Assembly: GCA_034007295.1 (NCBI GenBank)
Contig: JAVERC010000041.1
Span: forward strand, 1 to 30,238
Length of the DNA stretch: 30,238 bases
Reading direction: 5' to 3'
Source of the DNA: JACKCP01 sp034007295
GTDB taxonomy: Bacteria; Desulfobacterota; Desulfobacteria; Desulfobacterales; JACKCP01
In this document: positions 24,659 through 30,238 of the stretch, piece by piece
Position numbering within the stretch: position 1 is the stretch's first letter
Layout of the letters: each line of letters starts with the position of its first letter
The notes under the pieces: generated by a model
Database searches by the model: none
Told to the model about the DNA's origin: nothing
What the model saw: only the letters and a program-made list of their open reading frames with translations
Made by a program: the position numbers and the translations under genes

Positions 24659-25392
24659 AACAGCTCATAGCATTTTGGAATATTTTTCTTAAAGATTTTA
24701 AAACCTATTATATAAAACCGCCAAATCTCAGCTGGGGTATTATTTTCCCAATAGCATGGACAGGTATGTTTTTCATTAAGTCAGGAACTGGCGTTGAAAA
24801 CATAATTTCTGTTCTTCCTGGTGTTGTGGCATTGTCTGTTCTTTTTGGCACTACATCATTGCTGGCTGTTACCATAACATTTGAAAAAAAGAACAGTTCA
24901 TTTGAAAGACTATTGCTGGCCCCGATTTCACTTGAAATGCTTATGATGGCAAAAACAAGCGGAGCAATTCTTTTTGGAATTTTTAATGCTTTTATTCCGG
25001 TTTTTATAGCGTTTTTTCTGATTGATATATCAAATATTGCCTGGTCAATCTTTATTCCGGCAGTAGTTCTGATTGCAGTGGTTTCAACTTTTCTTGGATT
25101 ATTTATTGCCGTTGCTGTAAGCGAGGTTTTTGAAGCTCAGACATTCTCAAATTTTTTCAGGTTTCCCATGATCTTTCTATGCGGACTTTTTTTCCCGATA
25201 AGTGCTCTGCCGGTATTTTTAAAGCCTGTTTCCTTTATCCTTCCTTTAACTTATGGTGCAGACATGCTTAACGGTGCTGTAAATGGAACAAATATTATGC
25301 CTTTTTTCCTGGATCTTATTATTCTTGCTTTATTTTGTGCAGTTCTATTTTTTCTAAGCCTTATTAATATTAAACGCAAATGGATAATTTAA
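24655..25392 (+). CDS. ABC-2 type exporter permease
   Basis: A 245-residue integral membrane protein with about six hydrophobic helices (roughly 27-42, 52-75, 103-124, 130-155, 170-187, 216-237). The loop FERLLLAPIS (83-92) between helices 2 and 3 and the GLFFPISALP region (177-186) before the last helices are typical of ABC-2 permeases. The GTG start overlaps the stop of the ATPase gene (GTGA) and has GGAGG upstream. Together they would form a homodimeric-permease exporter. No substrate hint appears in the flanks. Confidence 0.9.
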   Translation: MKQLIAFWNIFLKDFKTYYIKPPNLSWGIIFPIAWTGMFFIKSGTGVENIISVLPGVVALSVLFGTTSLLAVTITFEKKNSSFERLLLAPISLEMLMMAKTSGAILFGIFNAFIPVFIAFFLIDISNIAWSIFIPAVVLIAVVSTFLGLFIAVAVSEVFEAQTFSNFFRFPMIFLCGLFFPISALPVFLKPVSFILPLTYGADMLNGAVNGTNIMPFFLDLIILALFCAVLFFLSLINIKRKWII

Positions 25393-25395
25393 AAT

Positions 25396-25487
25396 AAATA
25401 AAAGCATGCTTTGATTTATATATTTTAGTGCTTGGCCGAAAAAGAGAATTATTTTCAACAACTATTTATCAAAGCATGCTTATTTTA
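25396..25487. repeat. Long inverted repeat between convergent genes, with an F1 end in the loop
   Basis: AAGCATGCTTTGAT (25402-25415) is mirrored perfectly by ATCAAAGCATGCTT (25468-25481), and the pairing continues imperfectly on both sides with AT-rich sequence. The 52-base loop contains TTAGTGCTTGGCCGAAAAAGAG, a match to one F1 end (split here as TTAGTGCTTGG and CCGAAAAAGAG). It lies between the ABC permease and the minus-strand receptor gene and could act as a bidirectional terminator or be a remnant of another mobile repeat. Confidence 0.6.
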
Positions 25488-25516
25488 GATAAACTTAAAG
25501 TTCTATATTCATAACA

Positions 25517-27379
25517 TTAATATTCAATGCTAAGGCCACAATAATATGTTGCAGGATCAAGGTCATAATCATCTGTCTTTTTATTGAAAATATTATTTGA
25601 GCCTGCATAAATATCTAAATTGCTGGCAAGTTTTTTTCTGATATTAAAATGATACAGAACATAATCATCAAGCTCTTCTCCTGAGTCATCTTTTACCTCG
25701 CCTTTATAATTTGCCCTTATATTCCATGATAAACCAAATCTTTTTAAATTCTGGGAAAGTTTGAACTGCCCTTTAATGCTGTCAGCAGAATTCAAGTCTT
25801 TATTATCTGTATATGTGAAAGCTGCATTGGCATTAAACCCGAAACCCAGTTTTACAAGAAGTTCTGTTTCAAAACCTTCAATTTCAGCGTCTTCCAAATT
25901 CTGATATTTATAGTAATCAATTTTTTTATTACCCAGGCCTTGGGTTTTATAGTATTTTGCATAAATCAAGTCATCAATTTCATTTCTGAAATAGGTGATT
26001 TTTGCCTCTACCCTTTTATATTCGCCCTCAATTCCAAATTCATATGAGGTTGACTCTTCAGGATTAAGATTTTTGTTTGGCTCGTAAACCAGTTTTCCCC
26101 TTTGCTTGAAACTTGTGGTAAAAAGTTCACTTAAATACGGAGCTCTCATGCCGCGGCCAAAGGATGCCTTGAATCTTAAATTTTCAAAGGGTTTATATAC
26201 GCCTGAAACTTTTGGTGCAAAAAAATCATCTGCTTCTGAATGGTTGTCATATCTTATGCCATAAACAAAATAAAGACTGTCAGATAAAAAATATTCATCC
26301 TGAATAAAGGAACCGAAATTTGTTGCATCATCTTTTCTTACAGTTTCTTCTTCGCGTTCATCTTGTCTTAAATCAAGGCCAATTGTGATTATATGATTTT
26401 TAAGGTGTGTTAAAGATACTTTTGCAGCTGCTTCATCAAGAGTACTTTTAAGTGTATTAAACTCTTCTCCCTGAGGGTGCGGATCAAATTCAATATCATT
26501 TTCATATTCACTGTGATTAACCCTTAAATCAAAATTTAGATTTTTTCTGTTGTTAAAGCTTAAGTCTGCAAAAAAATCTTTTCTTTCATTTTCAGATGTT
26601 CTTGATCTGTCAACTTTCTGGAAATCTCTTATTCCCTCTTCCTCATTTTTAAAATAGAAAAATCCTGCATTGACTTTGCTGTTTTCATTAAAATCAAAAT
26701 TAAATTTTGTGTTTAAAGTGCCTTCATGAAGATGATCTCCGTCATCAGGACTTATATTGTCATGATCAAAACCGTTTTTTCTTTCAAAGCTTCCAGTAAT
26801 AAAATAGCCTGCCCTGTTTATTGAATCGCTCACAAATCCGCTGTATTTAGTATTGTGCCCGTCTTTGTAAGTACCCTGGGAATACTCTGTTTGAATTCCT
26901 GCACCAAATTCTTTAAGTGATTTTTTAGTAATAACATTTATTACACCGCCCATGGCATCGCTTCCGTAAAGTGCTGAAGATGCTCCCTTGATCACTTCAA
27001 TTCTTTCTATCATTTCAGATGGAATATTTTTAAGGTCAACAAGATCCCTGAACCCCTGTGCAAGCCTTCTTCCATCTATAAGAATAAGTGTGTGCTTAAT
27101 TCCTGTCCCACGTATATCAGGCGATTTTGTTCTTCCGTCTCCTGTTGTTATTTCCAAACCCGGAAGATCTTCAATTGCCTCAAAAAGATTTGATGCACCA
27201 ATTGCCTTTATTTCATCTGAAGTAACAATATTTACAGATCCTGGTGCATCCTTTAAATTTTTTTCGGTCATTGTAGATGTTACTACTATTTTTTCTGATA
27301 TTTGGTCCTGGCCACAAAAGGCATTAACTGCAAAAAAACTGAAAAATACTGTAAAATATATAAATCCAAAATGTTTCAT
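25517..27379 (-). CDS. TonB-dependent outer-membrane receptor
   Basis: A 620-residue receptor of the CirA/BtuB-like type. A signal peptide (about 1-20, VNA before the likely cut) is followed by a TonB box near KIVVTST (30-36) and a plug domain (about 40-153) with DIRGTG (88-93), LILIDGRRL and GASSALYGSDAMGGVINVIT (132-151). The rest is a beta-barrel with alternating aromatic strands, ending in SIEY with a terminal aromatic residue as expected for BAM recognition. Ligands for this class include siderophores, heme and cobalamin; this one is undetermined. The start at 27379 has GGAG upstream, and its ATG overlaps the TAA of the ResB-like gene (TAATG), so translation is coupled. A longer frame upstream would mask the signal peptide. 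Confidence 0.92.
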   Translation of the reverse strand: MKHFGFIYFTVFFSFFAVNAFCGQDQISEKIVVTSTMTEKNLKDAPGSVNIVTSDEIKAIGASNLFEAIEDLPGLEITTGDGRTKSPDIRGTGIKHTLILIDGRRLAQGFRDLVDLKNIPSEMIERIEVIKGASSALYGSDAMGGVINVITKKSLKEFGAGIQTEYSQGTYKDGHNTKYSGFVSDSINRAGYFITGSFERKNGFDHDNISPDDGDHLHEGTLNTKFNFDFNENSKVNAGFFYFKNEEEGIRDFQKVDRSRTSENERKDFFADLSFNNRKNLNFDLRVNHSEYENDIEFDPHPQGEEFNTLKSTLDEAAAKVSLTHLKNHIITIGLDLRQDEREEETVRKDDATNFGSFIQDEYFLSDSLYFVYGIRYDNHSEADDFFAPKVSGVYKPFENLRFKASFGRGMRAPYLSELFTTSFKQRGKLVYEPNKNLNPEESTSYEFGIEGEYKRVEAKITYFRNEIDDLIYAKYYKTQGLGNKKIDYYKYQNLEDAEIEGFETELLVKLGFGFNANAAFTYTDNKDLNSADSIKGQFKLSQNLKRFGLSWNIRANYKGEVKDDSGEELDDYVLYHFNIRKKLASNLDIYAGSNNIFNKKTDDYDLDPATYYCGLSIEY

Positions 27380-28185
27380 TATTTTTCTCCGGCAATAAGT
27401 CTGTTTTTCATTAAAATATGGGTAAAAAGTCCTGTCAGGCAAAGAAAAGATGCAAAAAGAAGGGGAATTAATACATTCAATTCTGAAACAATAAGTTTAA
27501 GGCCAATGGTTTTTACTGTTCTTTCCTTCCCGGTTTTGGAATTTTTTATAATTTTTGGTACAAAATCAGCATAAACCCTGTAATAAAAACCATTATTCCA
27601 GCCTGGAACTGCAAATGCATGGTTTGTCAATTCATCCTTTAATACAATTTTTGGTGCTGATCTTGGCCCTGCAGAGGCATCAGCTGTTTTTTTAAGTTCA
27701 ATACACTTTAGTTTGTTTGAATATTTAGGATGGCTTACAAATCCGCCTTCCTTAATAACTGCACCAGGCGATTTATATCCTGAAACAGAAGATGTAAAAT
27801 GAATAACCACAAACAATACAACTGAAAAATGAATTACAAAAACAGATGCTTTTTTTATAAAAAAAACTTTATTTGATTTGCTGTACAAATTAAGCAGATT
27901 GTTAAGCTCAACTATAACCCTTGCAAACATATTTACAAAAAGAATGGATACAAAAACAAAAGCAATAAAAATCCATGTTGTTATACAAATATGGTCTGCA
28001 CCGTAGTTTTTGATCCAGTCAATGAGAACATAGTTATTAAGTGTCTTAAATTTTGGGTCAATTCCTGCCTTTAAAGCAATTACAGCTATATAAAAATGGA
28101 GTGAAATTATAATTGAAAGCCAGAAAAAAAATTTAACTGAACCTGTTTTTTCAATTATTTTAAAAATTTTGCTGTTTCCCATCAT
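27379..28185 (-). CDS. ResB-like polytopic membrane protein
   Basis: A 268-residue protein with four hydrophobic helices (about 17-39, 68-92, 113-135, 235-258) and a periplasmic stretch of about 100 residues between the third and fourth. This is the layout of ResB/CcsB of the system II cytochrome c maturation apparatus, in miniature (ResB is usually above 400 residues). GSVKFFFWLSIIISL near helix 1 and HFSVVLFVVIHF at helix 3 resemble the corresponding ResB helices; His30, His119 and His129 are candidate heme ligands. It overlaps the CcsA-like gene by four bases (ATGA) and the downstream receptor by one. Assignment rests on layout and local similarity only. Confidence 0.6.
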   Translation of the reverse strand: MMGNSKIFKIIEKTGSVKFFFWLSIIISLHFYIAVIALKAGIDPKFKTLNNYVLIDWIKNYGADHICITTWIFIAFVFVSILFVNMFARVIVELNNLLNLYSKSNKVFFIKKASVFVIHFSVVLFVVIHFTSSVSGYKSPGAVIKEGGFVSHPKYSNKLKCIELKKTADASAGPRSAPKIVLKDELTNHAFAVPGWNNGFYYRVYADFVPKIIKNSKTGKERTVKTIGLKLIVSELNVLIPLLFASFLCLTGLFTHILMKNRLIAGEK

Positions 28186-28979
28186 GCAAATACTCCTTTT
28201 ATAAAACCAATAATATTCTTTGAATAATCAAAATAAATTCCCCACCAGACTATACAGGCAAAACCAATTGTTCCCATCAAAGGCAAAACTTTTTTGGAAA
28301 ACCCTGACATGTATTTTACATGAATCATTGCAGCGTAAAACATCCATATAGCCACAGACATGAGATGAATCGGCTTCCACTGCCAGTAATCGCCAAACTC
28401 TGCAATAGCCCATACAGAACCTGCTGCCTGGGAAAACGTAAAAAGAACAAAACCCCAAAGGCTTACGTTGTGAATCCTTTTTATAAATGATTTAGCTTCA
28501 GCTTCATTTTTATTTTGAGAAAAAAACCAGGCAATGGACAGACAGAAACAATATGCAAACAACGCAACAGCCATATTGTAAATATTGTGCCATAAAAAAG
28601 GCTCAATCCCTGTCAGGCATGAAATAGAAGGCATTTCAGATGGAAGCGGTACAGGAAAACCGCAAAAAAACATGAAAAGAACAGTGAAAGATACAATTTT
28701 TGATAAAAGTCTGTTCTTATATTTTGTCCATGTGAAAAGAAGTATAATTGATAATCCAAATGTTGTTGGAATCATATACTGTCTTCTTTTGTGCAAAGGA
28801 ACATATCCTGAAAGAATTATATAAGAAAAAAGGCTTACTCCATGAACTGCAATTGCAGTAATAAGAAGTTGTTTTATAAGTTTATCTGTTTTCCCATTGT
28901 CTTTGAAAAACATGAGAAATAAAGCCGACGCATAAAGCATCATGGCAAAAAAATAAGTGTATTTTGCAAAATATTCCAT
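28182..28979 (-). CDS. CcsA/ResC-like heme-handling membrane protein
   Basis: A 265-residue protein with about eight hydrophobic helices. The segment AGSVWAIAEFGDYWQWKP (186-203) followed by IWMFYAAMIH (211-220) closely tracks the WWD domain of CcsA/CcmC heme-handling proteins, where the usual reading is WGxYWxWDPKE then WLxYAxYLH. Here the Asp is Lys202 and the following KE is IH. His131 (FLWHNIYN) and His220 fit the two external heme-ligand positions, and His46 an internal one. The family moves or holds heme at the periplasmic face. AGGGG precedes the ATG. It forms a coupled pair with the ResB-like gene, and both sit between two TonB-dependent receptors. Confidence 0.7.
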   Translation of the reverse strand: MEYFAKYTYFFAMMLYASALFLMFFKDNGKTDKLIKQLLITAIAVHGVSLFSYIILSGYVPLHKRRQYMIPTTFGLSIILLFTWTKYKNRLLSKIVSFTVLFMFFCGFPVPLPSEMPSISCLTGIEPFLWHNIYNMAVALFAYCFCLSIAWFFSQNKNEAEAKSFIKRIHNVSLWGFVLFTFSQAAGSVWAIAEFGDYWQWKPIHLMSVAIWMFYAAMIHVKYMSGFSKKVLPLMGTIGFACIVWWGIYFDYSKNIIGFIKGVFA

Positions 28980-29011
28980 TTTATCCCCTGAAGATTATCT
29001 GCTTTTAAAAT

Positions 29012-29040
29012 AAAAAACCCTGAGCTCTTATGTCTCAGGG
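29012..29040 (-). terminator. Intrinsic terminator inside the receptor locus
   Basis: On the minus strand CCCTGAG and CTCAGGG form a 7-bp stem with a nine-base-plus loop, followed by TTTTTTATTTT. It lies 11 bases after the Cys-rich gene and about 30 bases before the CcsA-like start codon. There is little room for a new promoter in between, so partial read-through may set the ratio of the two halves. Confidence 0.82.
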
Positions 29041-29051
29041 TAAAAATTGAA

Positions 29052-29204
29052 TCATTTTTTTTTATTAATGTTTTTATTAAGATCGCATCCTGAACATCCC
29101 TGGCAGCAGGAATCAATTTTATCTTTTTTAAAGGAAACATAAAATTTTCTACCTATATAAACCACAGATATTCCAAGAATAATGAAAACTACTATTTCAC
29201 CCAT
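29052..29204 (-). CDS. Small Cys-rich membrane protein (FeoB-associated type)
   Basis: A 50-residue gene. Translation begins MGEIVVFIILGISVVYIGRK, a single N-terminal helix, and continues through a basic stretch to SCCQGCSGC (32-40), with four cysteines as CCxxCxxC. This matches the form of the FeoB-associated Cys-rich membrane proteins found beside ferrous-iron transporters. AGGAGG lies five bases before the ATG, and overlaps the stop codon of the DUF4198 gene ten bases upstream, so the start is well supported and coupled. No feoB is in the window. A metal-binding or metal-chaperone role at the inner membrane is inferred. Confidence 0.85.
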   Translation of the reverse strand: MGEIVVFIILGISVVYIGRKFYVSFKKDKIDSCCQGCSGCDLNKNINKKK

Positions 29205-29213
29205 ATTAACCTC

Positions 29214-30011
29214 CTAATTAATGCTAAATGAAAGTGTTGCCTTATAACTTTCATGCTGGCATTTTCCTTCAAATTCCTTTTTTGGTGCTGCTTTTTTGTG
29301 AACCTTTAAAAGCTGGTTGCCTTTTTTCAAAATTTTAATTTCTGCAATCCCATCTATGCCAGTTAAAGTTGCAAAGGCAAAATCATCTTTATTGGAAAAA
29401 CCGTTGTATGTTCCAAGCACTTGAATAAATTTTTCAGGTTTACCTTCAAATAAAACTTTAACTTTTAAAATATCCCCTTCTTTAAGCTCTGTTGGATTTG
29501 TAAGAGGAACAATTTCGATTTTATGGTTTAATGGAGAAATAAGAGTTTCATGGTCATAAATTCCTGTATTTATAAGTGCTTTGGAAAATTCCTGGAAATA
29601 TGTGCTTAAAATTACTCCTTCAAGGCCTTCCATAGATCCTGACTTATGCATGATTTTTCCATTTTTTTCATACATTGTATAAAATCCAGGCTTTTTAACA
29701 GCTCCAACCCAGTAAGTTCCCTGATTTTTAAGATTTATTTCAGATGCAAGAAAACCTCCCTGTGAAGTTTCAATATCAGTTTTTTTTCCATCTTTACCAG
29801 TAAGTGTGAATTCAACCAGGTTTTCAGCCTTTATAAATCCATCAACAGGATATTTGTGTCCCCAACCAAAATATGATTTTGTAAATGCTCCAAATTTTTC
29901 ATAAAATTTTGGATTATAATCTGTAAGATTGATCCATAGAGTATGGGAAAATGAAGTATTTGCACAAAACACAGAAATTATAATAAAAATAAAAATTTTA
30001 ATTTTTTTCAT
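29214..30011 (-). CDS. DUF4198-type periplasmic protein
   Basis: A 265-residue secreted protein. The signal peptide runs to about residue 22 (SFS), leaving His23 as the first mature residue in HTLWINLTDY. Two beta-rich halves follow, with FGWGHKYPVDGF (48-59) and, in the C-terminal half, LKEGDILKVKVLFEGKP, which looks like an Ig-like or carboxypeptidase-regulatory fold. These features fit DUF4198 proteins, described as periplasmic components near nickel/cobalt transporters and TonB receptors. The ATG lies nine bases after the receptor stop codon, with TAGGAA as ribosome binding site. The ligand may be a metal ion or complex; this is inference from neighbours. Confidence 0.78.
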   Translation of the reverse strand: MKKIKIFIFIIISVFCANTSFSHTLWINLTDYNPKFYEKFGAFTKSYFGWGHKYPVDGFIKAENLVEFTLTGKDGKKTDIETSQGGFLASEINLKNQGTYWVGAVKKPGFYTMYEKNGKIMHKSGSMEGLEGVILSTYFQEFSKALINTGIYDHETLISPLNHKIEIVPLTNPTELKEGDILKVKVLFEGKPEKFIQVLGTYNGFSNKDDFAFATLTGIDGIAEIKILKKGNQLLKVHKKAAPKKEFEGKCQHESYKATLSFSIN

Positions 30012-30020
30012 GACAAGTTC

Positions 30021-30238
30021 CTAAAATTTACCGTTTATACCTGCAAAAAATACAAGACCGTCAATATCATACTGATCGCTTATTTTTTCTTCTTCAAACA
30101 GGTTTTCAACCCTGGCAAAAACACCAAGATTATCTGTGATGTCAATAGATCCAAAAACATCCCAGACCCAGTATGAGTCAAGCTTTTCAGTATTCAAGTC
30201 ATCTTCATATCTTTTACCTGTGTATGAACCCTTAATTC
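30021..30238 (-). CDS. TonB-dependent receptor, C-terminal end (runs off the window)
   Basis: The last 71 residues of a minus-strand frame whose 5' part lies beyond the window. The sequence shows outer-membrane beta-barrel strands with VFGSIDITDNLGVFARVENLF (written here as VFGSIDITDN and LGVFARVENLF), the characteristic turn before the last strands of TonB-dependent receptors, and it ends in GINGKF with a terminal Phe. It is immediately upstream of the DUF4198 gene, so it is the earlier gene of the same transcript. A receptor of this class would deliver the substrate on which the rest of the locus acts. Confidence 0.85.
   Translation of the reverse strand, partial: IKGSYTGKRYEDDLNTEKLDSYWVWDVFGSIDITDNLGVFARVENLFEEEKISDQYDIDGLVFFAGINGKF

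Noticed and set aside
26988..27398. 136-codon plus-strand frame
   Set aside because: It is antisense to the plug domain of the TonB-dependent receptor and shows no recognisable features.
28940..29140. Minus-strand frame of 66 codons over the Cys-rich gene
   Set aside because: It overlaps the well-supported 50-residue Cys-rich gene in another frame and runs through the terminator hairpin.

Overview
The window is AT-rich bacterial DNA (roughly 30% GC by eye). The neighbourhood xseA-xseB-ispA-dxs-tlyA-(EF-G-like), the HPK4-type hybrid sensor kinase, and the pairing of a hexapeptide-repeat protein with glmM all resemble Desulfobacterota (Desulfobacteraceae-like Gram-negative sulfate reducers). 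TonB-dependent receptors, signal peptides and a lipoprotein signal confirm a Gram-negative envelope. Species cannot be named from sequence alone.

Layout. 1-2410: two identical tRNA-Leu(UAG) genes in opposite orientation bracket an alpha/beta hydrolase and a small parvulin (ppiC), embedded in repeats. 2520-3812: a small hypothetical gene and a FabH-like ketoacyl synthase. 3812-4515: three tandem copies of a mobile repeat (called F1 here), the last carrying other insertions. 4668-11496: hybrid histidine kinase, convergent pgi, then a left-handed beta-helix protein coupled to glmM, closed by a strong bidirectional terminator shared with a BI-1 family membrane protein. 12985-18088: tightly packed operon xseA-xseB-ispA-dxs-tlyA (exonuclease VII, prenyl diphosphate synthesis, rRNA methyltransferase-like), followed by an EF-G-like GTPase. 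20388-22176: PLP aminotransferase overlapping recX. 22385-25392: a lipoprotein hydrolase and a two-gene ABC-2 exporter. 25517-30238: a minus-strand locus with two TonB-dependent receptors, a DUF4198 periplasmic protein, a 50-residue Cys-rich membrane protein, and a CcsA-like/ResB-like pair of polytopic proteins.

The most notable items are two. First, the minus-strand locus at the right end has the parts of an outer-membrane uptake system for a metal or metal-tetrapyrrole, but its inner-membrane component seems to be a reduced, motif-altered ResB/CcsA heme-handling pair rather than an ABC importer. Second, two families of short non-coding MITE-like elements dominate the intergenic space. F1 (about 141 bp, imperfect terminal inverted repeats) is flanked by 6-bp duplications of form TANNTA, and in two places supplies the last base of the preceding gene's stop codon. 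F2 (about 200 bp) is found nested with F1 in both orders.
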